DNA of 53,777 nt. It comes from a bacterium. Lineage in GTDB: Bacteria > Planctomycetota > Planctomycetia > Kolteriales > Kolteriaceae. A program made the position numbers and the translations under genes. The DNA is taken from assembly GCA_019748235.1 (NCBI GenBank), contig JAIEPU010000003.1, positions 1 through 53,777 of the forward strand. The letters are read 5' to 3'. How positions within the stretch are numbered: position 1 is the stretch's first letter; each line of letters begins with the position of its first letter. This document shows, piece by piece, positions 36,128 to 45,325 of the stretch. A model generated the notes under the pieces. It made no database searches. It was not told the origin of the DNA and saw only the letters and a program-made list of their open reading frames with translations.

Positions 36128-37858
36128 ATGTCAAAAGTAAGTAAGTCGAAACCCTCTCAAAATCACCATTCTCCAAGCCGTTCTGCTTCTCCGAATCGAA
36201 ATGGGCGGAAGCAGCGCCCCATGACGATTTCGCAATATCTGATTGATCGCCTGCACGGCCTCGGCGTCAAAACAGTGTTCGGTATCCCTGGGGATTATGT
36301 TCTTGGATTCTACGCGGACCTCGAAGCGAGCCCGATTCAGGTCGTAGGGACGACTCGCGAAGATTCGGCGGGTTATGCCGCCGATGCTTACGCACGGGTA
36401 AGCGGGCTCGGATGCCTTTGTGTGACGTACTGCGTCGGTGGGCTCAGTGTTGCGAATTCAATCGCGGGAGCCTACGCCGAGAAGTCACCACTCGTTGTCA
36501 TTAGCGGCGCACCGGGTCTTGACGAGCGATCACACAATGCCCTGCTCCATCATAAAGTTCGGGACTTCGACACGCAGCGACAAGTTTTCGACAAGATCAC
36601 CGTCGCAAACGCCGCACTAGAGGATCCGCTCACGGCGTTCCGAGAAATCGATCGCGTACTCGAAGCGGTGATTCGTTACCGACGCCCCGGTTACATCGAA
36701 ATTCCACGCGATATGGCGCACGTCGTCCCGGAGCATGAGCACCATCCGCTCGTTCGCGAGGTGGTGAGTGATCCTAAGGAACTCGAAGAAGCGGCGAATG
36801 AAGCGGCGGCGATGATTACCTCGAGCCAGCGGCCCATCATCATGGCGGGAGTCGAGGTTCATCGATTCGGCCTGCAAAAGGCCGTCCTTCAACTGGCCGA
36901 GAAATACAACATTCCGATTTGCAGCACGCTACTTGGCAAGTCCGCGATCAGTGAAGGGCATCCACTATATGTCGGCGTTTACGAAGGAGCGATGGGGCGT
37001 CGGGAAGTGACGGAATTCGTTGAAGACTCGGACTGCGTTTTGATGCTTGGGACTTTCCTCACCGACATCAACATGGGGATTTACACTGCCAACCTTGAAC
37101 CGAGCCGATGCATCGTCTCCACCAGCGAAGACCTGCGTATTCGCTATCACCACTTCCACAACGTGCAACTCGGAGACTTGCTCCGCCGACTCTCCAAGAT
37201 GTCGCTAAAGTGTGTGAAGCGAGACATCCCGAAGAAGCATTTGCTGAGAGCCGAGACGTTCAAGGCGGTGAAAGGGGCAAAGGTCACGGTCAATCGCCTC
37301 TTCGAGAAGATCAATACCTTCCTTGATGAAACGATGATCGTGATCTGCGACGTGGGGGATTCGCTTTTCGGCGGAGCGGATCTGGTGATGCGTCGCCATA
37401 CCGACTTCATCAGCCCTGCTTACTACACCTCGATGGGGTTTTCAGTACCGGCCGCTCTCGGAGCACAGATGGCGAGCCCGAAGCACCGGCCGATCGTTAT
37501 CGTCGGTGATGGCGCGTTTCAGATGACGGGAATGGAACTTTCCACCATTCACCGGCGGGGCCTCAATCCGATTGTCATCGTGCTCAACAACAAAGGCTAC
37601 ACGACCGAGCGGTTCATCCTTGACGGGCCGTTCAACGACATCGGCAACTGGAACTACCACAAGATCACCGAGCTCATCGGCGGGGGTTGGGGATTTGAGG
37701 TCTCGACGGAAACGGACCTTGAAAAGGCTCTCGACGCCGCCCTGGCGAACAACGACAGCTTCAGTTTGGTGAATGTCCACCTCGATCCGTTTGATCGGAG
37801 CGATGCGCTTGAGCGACTAGCGAAACGTCTCGGTGAAAAGGTGCAGAATAAGCCATGA
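36128..37858 (+). CDS. Thiamine-diphosphate 2-oxo-acid decarboxylase (pyruvate/indolepyruvate type)
   Basis: About 576 residues from the ATG at 36128 ([10 protein letters not shown]), with a ~30-residue Ser/Lys/Asn-rich leader before the fold; an ATG at 36221 would omit it. Decarboxylase residues are all visible: [12 protein letters not shown] (Asp), [14 protein letters not shown] (activating Glu), [10 protein letters not shown] (His-His), [12 protein letters not shown] with [11 protein letters not shown] (TPP/Mg site and catalytic Glu). The His pair and TTER separate it from acetolactate synthases. It turns a 2-oxo acid such as pyruvate or indolepyruvate into an aldehyde plus CO2; the substrate is not determined. 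Apparently monocistronic. Confidence 0.88.
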   Translation: MSKVSKSKPSQNHHSPSRSASPNRNGRKQRPMTISQYLIDRLHGLGVKTVFGIPGDYVLGFYADLEASPIQVVGTTREDSAGYAADAYARVSGLGCLCVTYCVGGLSVANSIAGAYAEKSPLVVISGAPGLDERSHNALLHHKVRDFDTQRQVFDKITVANAALEDPLTAFREIDRVLEAVIRYRRPGYIEIPRDMAHVVPEHEHHPLVREVVSDPKELEEAANEAAAMITSSQRPIIMAGVEVHRFGLQKAVLQLAEKYNIPICSTLLGKSAISEGHPLYVGVYEGAMGRREVTEFVEDSDCVLMLGTFLTDINMGIYTANLEPSRCIVSTSEDLRIRYHHFHNVQLGDLLRRLSKMSLKCVKRDIPKKHLLRAETFKAVKGAKVTVNRLFEKINTFLDETMIVICDVGDSLFGGADLVMRRHTDFISPAYYTSMGFSVPAALGAQMASPKHRPIVIVGDGAFQMTGMELSTIHRRGLNPIVIVLNNKGYTTERFILDGPFNDIGNWNYHKITELIGGGWGFEVSTETDLEKALDAALANNDSFSLVNVHLDPFDRSDALERLAKRLGEKVQNKP

Positions 37859-37864
37859 GACGTT

Positions 37865-38461
37865 CTACGTTGGCCTGGGGATCTCGTGGATATTGGTCAG
37901 CGAGGCATAATTCTGCCCGCCAAGCCGGGCGATCGGATTAAGTTTGAATGGAGAAGGAAGCCCGTTCTCCACGATGGCATCATCCAAGTGAAAATGAACG
38001 ATCTCGCCGAGGATCAAATCTGTGGGATTGTCGCCCGGTTGAATGATCTGCATCAGCTTACACTCCATTCGCAGCGGCGATTCTCCGACGCCGGGGGGTT
38101 TAATCACTGCCGACGAGACCGGGGTCAGACCAGCGACTCGGAACTCATCCACTTCGTGCGGATATTCACCGCTGGTGATGACCATTTTTTCGGCCATCTG
38201 ACTCGGACATATGTTGACCACGAATTCACCCGTCTCTCGAATGTTGCGAGCCGTGTCCTTCTGATGGTCACGTCGGTGAGCAACGGAAACTGCCAGCATC
38301 GGAGGCTTCCCACCAACCCCCATAAAAAAAGAGAACGGGGCGACGTTGTGTTGTCCCCTCAGATCAATGGTGGAAATCCACGCGACTGGACGGGGAATGA
38401 TCGATGAAATCATGAGCTGATAGGCATCGCGAAATGAAAGAGAAGAACTGTCAATTTCCAT
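37865..38461 (-). CDS. Flavin reductase-like protein (DIM6/NTAB family)
   Basis: Product of 198 residues with ISSIIPRPVAWISTID near residue 17 and NVAPFSFFMGV near 40, the FMN-binding start of the split-barrel flavin reductase-like family. FVVNICPSQMAEKM and LGEIVHFHLDD continue the pattern. It probably binds FMN and reduces it or a small substrate with NAD(P)H; partner oxygenase unknown. Convergent with the decarboxylase, stops only six bases apart. Confidence 0.88.
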   Translation of the reverse strand: MEIDSSSLSFRDAYQLMISSIIPRPVAWISTIDLRGQHNVAPFSFFMGVGGKPPMLAVSVAHRRDHQKDTARNIRETGEFVVNICPSQMAEKMVITSGEYPHEVDEFRVAGLTPVSSAVIKPPGVGESPLRMECKLMQIIQPGDNPTDLILGEIVHFHLDDAIVENGLPSPFKLNPIARLGGQNYASLTNIHEIPRPT

Positions 38462-38548
38462 CTGGCACCGTTCGCAATGGGAAAACTAAAGTTCGTTTGA
38501 TCGAATTTTGGCAGTCAGACCGACTGAGGTCCACTGATCAATTCGTGT

Positions 38549-39679
38549 TCATCTCGGACGAAGGAATGTGAAGCACGAAGTCATGCGTCCCTCCTCTTGC
38601 GTGATGGGAACGATGAATGCACCCGTAGGGAGAGGATTTTCGGAAGGCGAAAGGTAAAAGCGAAAGAGAGAGTTTTGGCCGATCCAACGAGGAACAGAAT
38701 CGGAATGAATGATCCGGCGTAACAGGCCGATGACGATTGTGCCGACGGTGAAGCGGGCATTCAGTTCAACAAGCGAGCGAAAATGAATTCCTTCGTTCAC
38801 GCGGAACGCAAAGCCATCGATGCCACAGGGCCCGCGAAACCCCTTCTCTGCAACTTCGTGGACAAGCTTGAGTGAATCATCGATATGCCGAGTATCGAAC
38901 TCTGATCCGGCGTGAAATTGACCATCAACGATTCGGCCTGTGTGGCCATCGTAAGAACCCGAGGTTGACAACACTTGCGCGAGCGTTCCGAGAACCTCCA
39001 CCTCGCCCTTCGAATGAACGAAGAATTGCGACGAAACGTCCACCGTTCGATCGAGGAACGGTTCCAAGATGACGCCGCCCCGATCGATGAGTCGTGACTG
39101 GGCCCCGGGTAGCGCCGGGAGTTCGACCCGAAGAAAGGTGCCTGGAAGCCGTCCTCGCCCGCTGGAGCCGAACCGTGGCTTCAAGGTCCACCGTTCCTGA
39201 TATGTTTCGGGCCAGCTGGAAATCGTATCGCGCAGTGATTGATGAAACGCACTAAGATCGCGCAATTCCTGCGGATCGAAAATTCGAAACAGATTCTGAA
39301 TGGGTGAAGGATCAAGAGCTGAGTTGTCGGCGAATCTTTTGATGTACGCCTTGTCGTGAAATTGATTCACCAGTTCCGGCGAAGTCCCCCACGGCTGGCA
39401 TCCCAGCTTTCGAAGACTCTCGGCGGCCCCCTCCGTCATGAGCCAGGGAATGCCCGACTCTATTTTCGGCAATCCCGCGAAGACATGTTCATCGCGGCAG
39501 AATAACGACGAACGAAGAAGATGAGTTGATGGCCCATCAAGACCTTTTATCAGTGTCTCTTTGCCGAATAGCAGTCGCCACATCGTCGCGAGCCGGCGAT
39601 AGAAGGGTTGAGACAGGAGGAGCCGCCAGTTGGCATCTTCCTCGGCACAGAAATTCGGAAGAAGGACAACCGACGGCAT
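38549..39679 (-). CDS. ATP-grasp-like protein of unknown substrate
   Basis: Product of 376 residues starting at the ATG at 39679. HDKAYIKRF (~108-116), WTLKPRFGSSGRGR (~164-177), GGVILEPFLDRTVDVS (~201-216) and a closing GIDGFAF...LVELNARFTVG match the order of the ATP-grasp fold: a binding-loop Lys, the Gly-rich loop, and the metal-binding Glu/Asn pair. Such enzymes ligate a carboxylate to an amine or thiol using ATP. The N-terminal ~100 residues are family-specific and unrecognised. No neighbour shows a pathway. Confidence 0.72.
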   Translation of the reverse strand: MPSVVLLPNFCAEEDANWRLLLSQPFYRRLATMWRLLFGKETLIKGLDGPSTHLLRSSLFCRDEHVFAGLPKIESGIPWLMTEGAAESLRKLGCQPWGTSPELVNQFHDKAYIKRFADNSALDPSPIQNLFRIFDPQELRDLSAFHQSLRDTISSWPETYQERWTLKPRFGSSGRGRLPGTFLRVELPALPGAQSRLIDRGGVILEPFLDRTVDVSSQFFVHSKGEVEVLGTLAQVLSTSGSYDGHTGRIVDGQFHAGSEFDTRHIDDSLKLVHEVAEKGFRGPCGIDGFAFRVNEGIHFRSLVELNARFTVGTIVIGLLRRIIHSDSVPRWIGQNSLFRFYLSPSENPLPTGAFIVPITQEEGRMTSCFTFLRPR

Positions 39680-39988
39680 TTATGCTCTCGAAAGGTTCGA
39701 CTTCGTAGGGGAGTTTTAGAGGAGTCGTCCAGAAAATGTCAAGGAGTCAAAAACATGGCATTTTTCCATGTAGTATGCCTGTTTGCCCCGTCGTCTCGAC
39801 AACTCCCCCTAGAACGACAGTGTAGGCCGTGCGAGAAATTCTCGAGTCATCGTGACTTTGCTTCTCGCACACCAATTTGTCACTGATGTAAACAGCGTAT
39901 CAGCAAATCGGTCGCTCGTAGACGGTTGGTGACAAACGCGGTGATCCAAATTTTTATCCGGTCGCCTCAACGGAAATGAAGAATCGCC
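39680..39988. promoter_or_regulatory. Divergent region with structured upstream element before kup
   Basis: GTGCGAGAA (39829-39837) pairs perfectly with TTCTCGCAC (39862-39870); within its loop AGTCA pairs with TGACT around TCG. A smaller ACATGG/CCATGT hairpin lies at 39753-39771. On the plus strand the nested structure would sit ~120 bases before the kup start, fitting an RNA leader or protein site. It does not show a known c-di-AMP or potassium riboswitch pattern that I can recognise. Confidence 0.5.
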
Positions 39989-42136
39989 TTGAATAACGCT
40001 GATTCGCAGAAAAGCCATGTCCACGGGACAGTCTTCGCGGCGTTCTTGACCACAGGTATCGTCTATGGCGATATCGGCACGTCGGTCCTTTACGCGATCA
40101 ATGAAATCTTCTTTGGTCACGCTCACATACCGATTGAGCCGCCCAACGTGGTTGGAGTCATTTCGCTGGCCCTTTGGGCGTTGACGCTCATCATCACGGT
40201 GAAATACATCTTTCTCATTCTCTATGCGGATCATCAAGGAGAGGGAGGCGTCTTCGCTCTGTTTGCGAAACTCACTCCAGCGCAGTTCGGTGTGAAGCTG
40301 GGAGTAATGAGCCTGCTCCTCGTTCTCGCGGCAGGTCTGCTCTATGGCGACGGAATCATCACCCCTGCCATTTCCGTCCTCTCGGCGATCGAAGGGTTGA
40401 ATGTCATCACTCCGGCCTATCAATCTCAAACGACATGGATCGCGGCAGCGGCGCTCTTGATCTTGTTCATTCCCCAATCATTCGGCACGCATCGCGTTTC
40501 TCTTTTCTTTTCGCCGGTCATGGTGATGTGGTTTTGCTCCATCGGCATTCTTGGCGCGATGCAGATATTGAAGACGCCGAGTATTCTTTGGGCGCTCAAT
40601 CCCTGGCACGCGATGCATTTCCTCTCCACGAACCCCCTTCACACGAATCTTGAAGTCCTGGGTTCGATCATCCTTGTGGTGACGGGTGGCGAGGCCCTCT
40701 TTGCGGATATGGGGCACTTCGGTCGAAAGCCAATTCAAGTTGCATGGCTTAACGTTGTTTATCCCTTTTTGATGCTCAACTACCTTGGTCAGGGAGCCTA
40801 TTTGCTGTCGGGCCAAACGGTCATCCAGAAGAATTTGTTCTATTCGATGGTCCCTGAATCGCTTCTCTATCCGATGGTGGGCTTAGCGACGGCCGCGACC
40901 GTGATTGCATCGCAAGCACTTATCACTGGGGCGTATAGTTTGACGGCACAAGCCAATGCCCTTGGACTTTTGCCTCGATTCCGGACCCATCACACGTCGT
41001 CCCATCAACAAGGACAGATCTACCTTCCGTTCGTGAACTGGTCGCTGTTGGCGGGCTGTCTTTACTTGGTGTTTTCGCGTGGATCGAGCAGCAATTTGGC
41101 GGCGGCTTATGGGCTGGCGGTCTCTGGCGTGATGCTTGTGACGTCTCTTGCGATGTGCTTCATTTCTCACAAGGAATGGGGTTGGTCGCCGCTCAAAGTA
41201 GCGTTGACCTTCGGACTATTCTCCATCATCGATTCGGCGTTCCTCTTCGCGAATAGCTTGAAATTCATGCATGGTGGTTACTTGCCGTTCATGATCGGGC
41301 TCGCGCTCTTCATCGTCATGACAACCTGGCGTAAGGGGCGCGTGGCGATTGCCAAGGCTTATGGTCGATTCACTACGAAGACGATCGATTGGCTCATTGC
41401 CGTGCGTGATAAAGCCAAAGAAGTGCAGTTCCTGGCGGAAAGTGGTTTGTCGGAAGCAGCGAAGAATCTGGAGGGAGGACGGTCGCTACGATTCCTGCAG
41501 AGGGGAAGCGTGTTCATGTCTTCGCGGCCGGTTCGGCAAGTCGATGACTTACTTCCCGCTCCGATGCGAATCTTCCTCAAACGGTACGGCGCCATCGCGG
41601 AAGAGATCATCATTCTGCACGTGCATATCGTGCCTGGCATTCCGTTTGTTAAAGAGTCAGAGCGGCACGAAGTCATCAAACTGGCGGATGGTGTGACATC
41701 GGTCGTTTGCCATTATGGCTTTCAAGACGACGTCAAAGTGCAAGAGGATTTAGACATCCTTGAGAATAGCGGACGACTTCGCCTCGCCGATCAACAATGG
41801 ACGGTTGAAGTCGGTGAGAATGAACTGAAGATGCAGGCGTCCGACATTGGATTCATGCCCGCGGCCACCTGGTTATTCCAAAAGATCGGACAGATGTTCG
41901 GGATTAAGAGCAAATCGGCGCGGACGACGGATTGGGGAATACCGCTTCATGAGCAGGCTCAGTTCCTGCTCTACCGATTCCTGGAACGTTATGCAGCGCC
42001 ACTTTACGAACACTTTGCGCTCGAAGGGATGCAAATCTCAAAGATCGTCATCCCTGTCGAATTCGACGAACATGGCGCTTCCATCAAGATGCCCGACATG
42101 GAAATTCAGTCGGTAACGACCGACAGCGTCATGTGA
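39989..42136 (+). CDS. kup: Kup-type potassium uptake transporter
   Basis: Product of 715 residues, about 90 longer than the E. coli protein. The start is a TTG at 39989 with a weak upstream site. The family opening TTGIVYGDIGTSVLYAI and HQGEGGVFALFA, then GLLYGDGIITPAISVLSAIEG, mark the potassium-binding helices; about 12 membrane helices to ~440, then a ~275-residue cytoplasmic domain. It takes up potassium with protons. The longer tail may be a regulatory domain. Preceded by the structured region 39680-39988; c-di-AMP control is known for Kup in some bacteria and a PgpH gene is in this window, but a direct link is inference. Confidence 0.95.
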   Translation: MNNADSQKSHVHGTVFAAFLTTGIVYGDIGTSVLYAINEIFFGHAHIPIEPPNVVGVISLALWALTLIITVKYIFLILYADHQGEGGVFALFAKLTPAQFGVKLGVMSLLLVLAAGLLYGDGIITPAISVLSAIEGLNVITPAYQSQTTWIAAAALLILFIPQSFGTHRVSLFFSPVMVMWFCSIGILGAMQILKTPSILWALNPWHAMHFLSTNPLHTNLEVLGSIILVVTGGEALFADMGHFGRKPIQVAWLNVVYPFLMLNYLGQGAYLLSGQTVIQKNLFYSMVPESLLYPMVGLATAATVIASQALITGAYSLTAQANALGLLPRFRTHHTSSHQQGQIYLPFVNWSLLAGCLYLVFSRGSSSNLAAAYGLAVSGVMLVTSLAMCFISHKEWGWSPLKVALTFGLFSIIDSAFLFANSLKFMHGGYLPFMIGLALFIVMTTWRKGRVAIAKAYGRFTTKTIDWLIAVRDKAKEVQFLAESGLSEAAKNLEGGRSLRFLQRGSVFMSSRPVRQVDDLLPAPMRIFLKRYGAIAEEIIILHVHIVPGIPFVKESERHEVIKLADGVTSVVCHYGFQDDVKVQEDLDILENSGRLRLADQQWTVEVGENELKMQASDIGFMPAATWLFQKIGQMFGIKSKSARTTDWGIPLHEQAQFLLYRFLERYAAPLYEHFALEGMQISKIVIPVEFDEHGASIKMPDMEIQSVTTDSVM

Positions 42137-42331
42137 ACCCGTTCGCCCCCTGCTCTCACTCGTGACCTTTCCAAGTAGTCTTTTGACGTCTGTATTGACA
42201 TCTGATGAAAACCGATTGAAGATTCGGGTTAGCGAAACTTCAGTCGGGGTCGAACGGGTAGAAACAGTATCGCATCTGTACGCGATTAGGCTGTAGGGAT
42301 TACTTTGCCAATCAAAGGAAGGGAGAGCGAG

Positions 42332-44116
42332 ATGATTCGCGGAGTCGCTCGCGCGATGCTCTTGGTGGGATGTGGCATCCTGTATGCTGACGCCTTTGCC
42401 AAGGAGGATTCGAGTAAAGATGGAGCGATCGCGAAAGATTTGCCCGCTTTCTCGCTCGAGGACACCACCGGCAAGAAGTGGACTGAGTCAGAACTCAAAG
42501 GAAAGAAGGGAGTGGTGCTGGTTTTCATCGGCACCGCTTGCCCGGTCGCGAATCTTTATCTCCCCGAGCTTTCTGAACTTCAAACCACGCTGGGAGGAAA
42601 CGGTCTGCAGGTCCTTGGGATCAACGCGAATCATGGAGATAGCAAGGAGGCGATTGCCAAGCATGCGGCAGATTTCAAGTTATCCTTTCCTGTCTTGATC
42701 GATCCGGATCAGAAATTAGCGACTGCGATAGGAGCAAGGCGGACGCCGGAAGCTTTTGTCGTTGACGGCGCGGGTAAGATTCGATACCACGGCCGGATTG
42801 ATGACCGGTACGGGTACGTTTATCGTCGAGACAAGACGACGCGCGCGGATCTCATCGAAGCGGTGAATGAGGTCCTTTCGGGGAAAGATGTTTCCGTCGC
42901 GACCACCGAGCCGATTGGGTGTTTGATTTCCCGCAAGCCGGAATCGGTGAAGGAAGAGAACGTCACCTACTCGCGGGATGTCTCGCGCATCATTCGGAAC
43001 AAGTGCGGCTTTTGCCATCGCGAAGGGGCGACCGCTCCCTTCCAATTGCAAACATATGAAGATGCGGCCAAGTGGGCGGAGACCATTAAGGAAGTCGTGA
43101 ACGAGAACCGCATGCCCCCCTGGCATTCGGATGCATCGTTCGGGCATTTTTCAAATGACCGCCGATTGACGGAAACCGAGAAGGCGACGCTGATCAAGTG
43201 GATTGATAACGGCACTCCCGAGGGAGACAAGAAGGATCTCCCCCCTGCCCTAACCCAACGGGATTCGGGCTGGATGATTGGTCAGCCTGACATTGTGTTG
43301 AAGATGCCGCAAAAGGTGAAAATTCAGGCGGATGGTGTGGTGGCCTACCAGTACTACATCACGCCGACGAATTTTAAGGAAGATACCTGGATCACTGCCG
43401 CCGAGGCGCGCCCAGGAAATCGGGGAGTCGTCCACCACATCATCGTTTTCTTCCGCGATCCCAAAACGAAGCTACCGATCGGCGAACCGGATGGAAAGAA
43501 GTTTGGATTCCTGGTGGGAACGGCACCGGGTGACATGCCTTTAATTCTGCCACCGGGGGTAGCTCGACGAATCCCCGCGGGCGCGGAACTCGTTTGGCAG
43601 ATGCATTACACGCCGACTGGCAAGGAGGAGGAGGATCAGTCAGAGATCGGTCTTATATTGCATCGGGGTGAGCCACCGAAGTTCAACGCGATCACGAAGG
43701 GGATTTCTCAGCGTTGGTTCAAGATTCCACCGAACGCCGACAACCATCAAGTGGAATCGAACTTCAAGTTCGAGCAAGATTCGATCCTTCTCTCATTCAT
43801 GCCGCACATGCATCTGCGAGGAAAGGCATTCATGTACGAAGCGATTTATCCGGATGGCAAGAAGGAGACCCTTCTCAACATTCCGAAATATGACTTCAAC
43901 TGGCAAAGCACCTATCGATTGGCTCAGCCGATGAAGATGCCAAAGGGGACGCGAATCCATTGCGTCGCGCACTTCGACAACTCGAAGGATAATCCGGCGA
44001 ATCCTGATCCGAGCAAAACGGTCTTCTGGGGAGATCAGACTTGGGAGGAAATGATGATCGGCTGGATCGACTTCATGAATGCAGAGCCGCTCGACCCGGA
44101 GGTGGCGAACAAGTAA
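42332..44116 (+). CDS. Exported redoxin - haem c - copper monooxygenase-like fusion
   Basis: Product of 594 residues. The ATG at 42332 (MIRGVARAML) has GGAAGGG upstream. A signal peptide (~1-22) is followed by a redoxin/thioredoxin-like domain (~35-165; TACPVANLYLP has one active-site Cys, C70), a haem-c motif CGFCH at 225-229, and a C-terminal half like ascorbate-dependent type II copper monooxygenases: HH at 368-369, MHY with H425, MPHMH with H492 and H494, and a WEEMM Met near 575. This mirrors the two copper sites of peptidylglycine hydroxylase. The domain order recurs in planctomycetes; the substrate is unknown. Followed by a terminator-like hairpin. Confidence 0.85.
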   Translation: MIRGVARAMLLVGCGILYADAFAKEDSSKDGAIAKDLPAFSLEDTTGKKWTESELKGKKGVVLVFIGTACPVANLYLPELSELQTTLGGNGLQVLGINANHGDSKEAIAKHAADFKLSFPVLIDPDQKLATAIGARRTPEAFVVDGAGKIRYHGRIDDRYGYVYRRDKTTRADLIEAVNEVLSGKDVSVATTEPIGCLISRKPESVKEENVTYSRDVSRIIRNKCGFCHREGATAPFQLQTYEDAAKWAETIKEVVNENRMPPWHSDASFGHFSNDRRLTETEKATLIKWIDNGTPEGDKKDLPPALTQRDSGWMIGQPDIVLKMPQKVKIQADGVVAYQYYITPTNFKEDTWITAAEARPGNRGVVHHIIVFFRDPKTKLPIGEPDGKKFGFLVGTAPGDMPLILPPGVARRIPAGAELVWQMHYTPTGKEEEDQSEIGLILHRGEPPKFNAITKGISQRWFKIPPNADNHQVESNFKFEQDSILLSFMPHMHLRGKAFMYEAIYPDGKKETLLNIPKYDFNWQSTYRLAQPMKMPKGTRIHCVAHFDNSKDNPANPDPSKTVFWGDQTWEEMMIGWIDFMNAEPLDPEVANK

Positions 44117-44140
44117 CGATCCATTCGAGCTGTTGAACAC

Positions 44141-44175
44141 GAAGAGCCGGCTCTTCTGACGAGGGTCGGCTCTTC
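44141..44175 (+). terminator. Probable terminator of the redoxin-copper gene
   Basis: GAAGAGCCG (44141-44149) pairs perfectly with CGGCTCTTC (44167-44175). The sequence after it is T-rich but interrupted. It lies 25 bases past the stop. Confidence 0.65.
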
Positions 44176-44326
44176 TCATTTCTTGCCGGTCTCTTTTCTT
44201 CCAGCTCAGCGGCCATCCTCTACAGGCCTTGAGGAGATCGAACTTCGAGCGAATGCGTGCCCGTCGTCACGTTCTTCCGCCGAGAGCCATTACTTCGCAC
44301 TCCACCGTCCCACAAATCGATTGTTT

Positions 44327-44366
44327 TGAACCAAATGAACCAGAGAAGCAAAACTCATTGGTTCAT
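44327..44366. repeat. TGAACCA repeats near the phage boundary
   Basis: TGAACCA occurs at 44327-44333 and 44336-44342 (nine-base period), and inverted as TGGTTCA at 44359-44365; the second and third extend to ATGAACCA/TGGTTCAT arms. Set in A+T-rich DNA, this resembles a repressor or integration-protein site. Confidence 0.45.
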
Positions 44367-44491
44367 GTTGTAAATAATACAATCCTTAGTAATATACGTT
44401 TGTTCATTATTTGATTCGTTACCTCGGCAGCTTCGTTGACGGTGAACAGTCACCATTCGCTGCTCATTCGGATCAGGAGGGAGTCCACGTA

Positions 44492-44920
44492 ATGGACGGA
44501 GAGAACGGGGCACTTGGAAACGAACGGCCCCATCGATTTCAGCGCGGACCACTCCCATCGTCGGACGGAGTTTCGATTCGGGAGCAGCTGATGACGGGGG
44601 CACTTCGCCAGGGACCGTCGTTCGTCGTCTTGCTTTTGATCCTCTACGGGCTTTGGCAGATGGCGGATTACCTGATGACGGAGGGAGTCACGAAAGGAAT
44701 CGAACAGATCAAGCAGGGTTACCGCGAGATTCAGGATTCGCACGACAAGAATCTGCGCGGGGTGATCGACACCTTCGAGCGGGAGCGAGAACGGGACACC
44801 ACTGTTGTTGGCCTACTGCGCGAAGTCGTCGAGAACCGGGAGCTTCTGAAGGACACGCACTCGCTGCTGAAAGAGATGAACGACAGTCGCCTGCGGAAAA
44901 CGGAAAAGGAGATGCCATGA
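44492..44920 (+). CDS. Holin-like membrane/coiled-coil protein of the phage module
   Basis: Product of 142 residues. The start ATG at 44492 has GGAGGG upstream; an in-frame start at 44411 lacks a site. One hydrophobic segment (~43-60, SFVVLLLILYGLW) is followed by a long charged helix (~70-130) rich in Glu, Arg and Lys, likely a coiled coil. One-helix proteins with a coiled tail at this position in phage genomes are often holins or accessory lysis proteins; this is by layout, not homology. Its stop overlaps the next start (ATGA), so the two are translationally coupled. Confidence 0.7.
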   Translation: MDGENGALGNERPHRFQRGPLPSSDGVSIREQLMTGALRQGPSFVVLLLILYGLWQMADYLMTEGVTKGIEQIKQGYREIQDSHDKNLRGVIDTFERERERDTTVVGLLREVVENRELLKDTHSLLKEMNDSRLRKTEKEMP

Positions 44921-45270
44921 GTCAGGGTGAACAAGACTATCCGAATGTTCTGCCGATCGAAGGGGTGCAAGAGATCATTCGCATCGTGCGAGCGGGCAAC
45001 CTCGTGACGGAGCGATCAGCATTCGCGAAGCATGCATGGAACGTTCAAGGCTATCTGCAAAAGGTCGTTCTTGGTGAGCCCGCCGTTCTCATCGGATCGG
45101 CCTCGCCAGCAAGCGATGCGGATGCATTGGCCGCTCTCGAGTGTTTGAAGTCTCGCGCATACGCGGCGGCGGAAGGGGTAACATCTCCGACGCTCCCCCT
45201 TCCTGTCCAAACGATTCTGACATGGCTTGTGAACAAGCTGCTCGAATCACTTTTCACTCGCGCCATCTGA
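44917..45270 (+). CDS. Small unknown phage-module protein
   Basis: Product of 117 residues from the ATG at 44917, overlapping the previous stop by four bases. It is soluble, with an Ala-rich helical middle (SASPASDADALAALE) and a mildly hydrophobic end (VQTILTWLVNKLLESLF). No family recognised. The overlap with the membrane/coiled-coil gene suggests they act together, perhaps in lysis timing. Confidence 0.7.
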   Translation: MSQGEQDYPNVLPIEGVQEIIRIVRAGNLVTERSAFAKHAWNVQGYLQKVVLGEPAVLIGSASPASDADALAALECLKSRAYAAAEGVTSPTLPLPVQTILTWLVNKLLESLFTRAI

Positions 45271-45325
45271 TCTTTCGATCAAGGGAATGTTTGTCCAACC
45301 CGTTCGCACATGAGGAGAGGGTCTG

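Larger units (their letters stand above)
44117..44491. other. Boundary gap between host gene and phage-like module
   Basis: It holds the hairpin at 44141-44175 and then an A+T-rich part (~44320-44410) with the TGAACCA repeats. No attachment core, integrase or tRNA is visible, so the left phage end is only approximate. Confidence 0.5.

Noticed and set aside
35643..36176. 177-codon minus-strand frame upstream of gltA
   Set aside because: Ser/Arg-rich low-complexity sequence, overlaps the decarboxylase start, no convincing ribosome binding site, and occupies the expected divergent promoter region.
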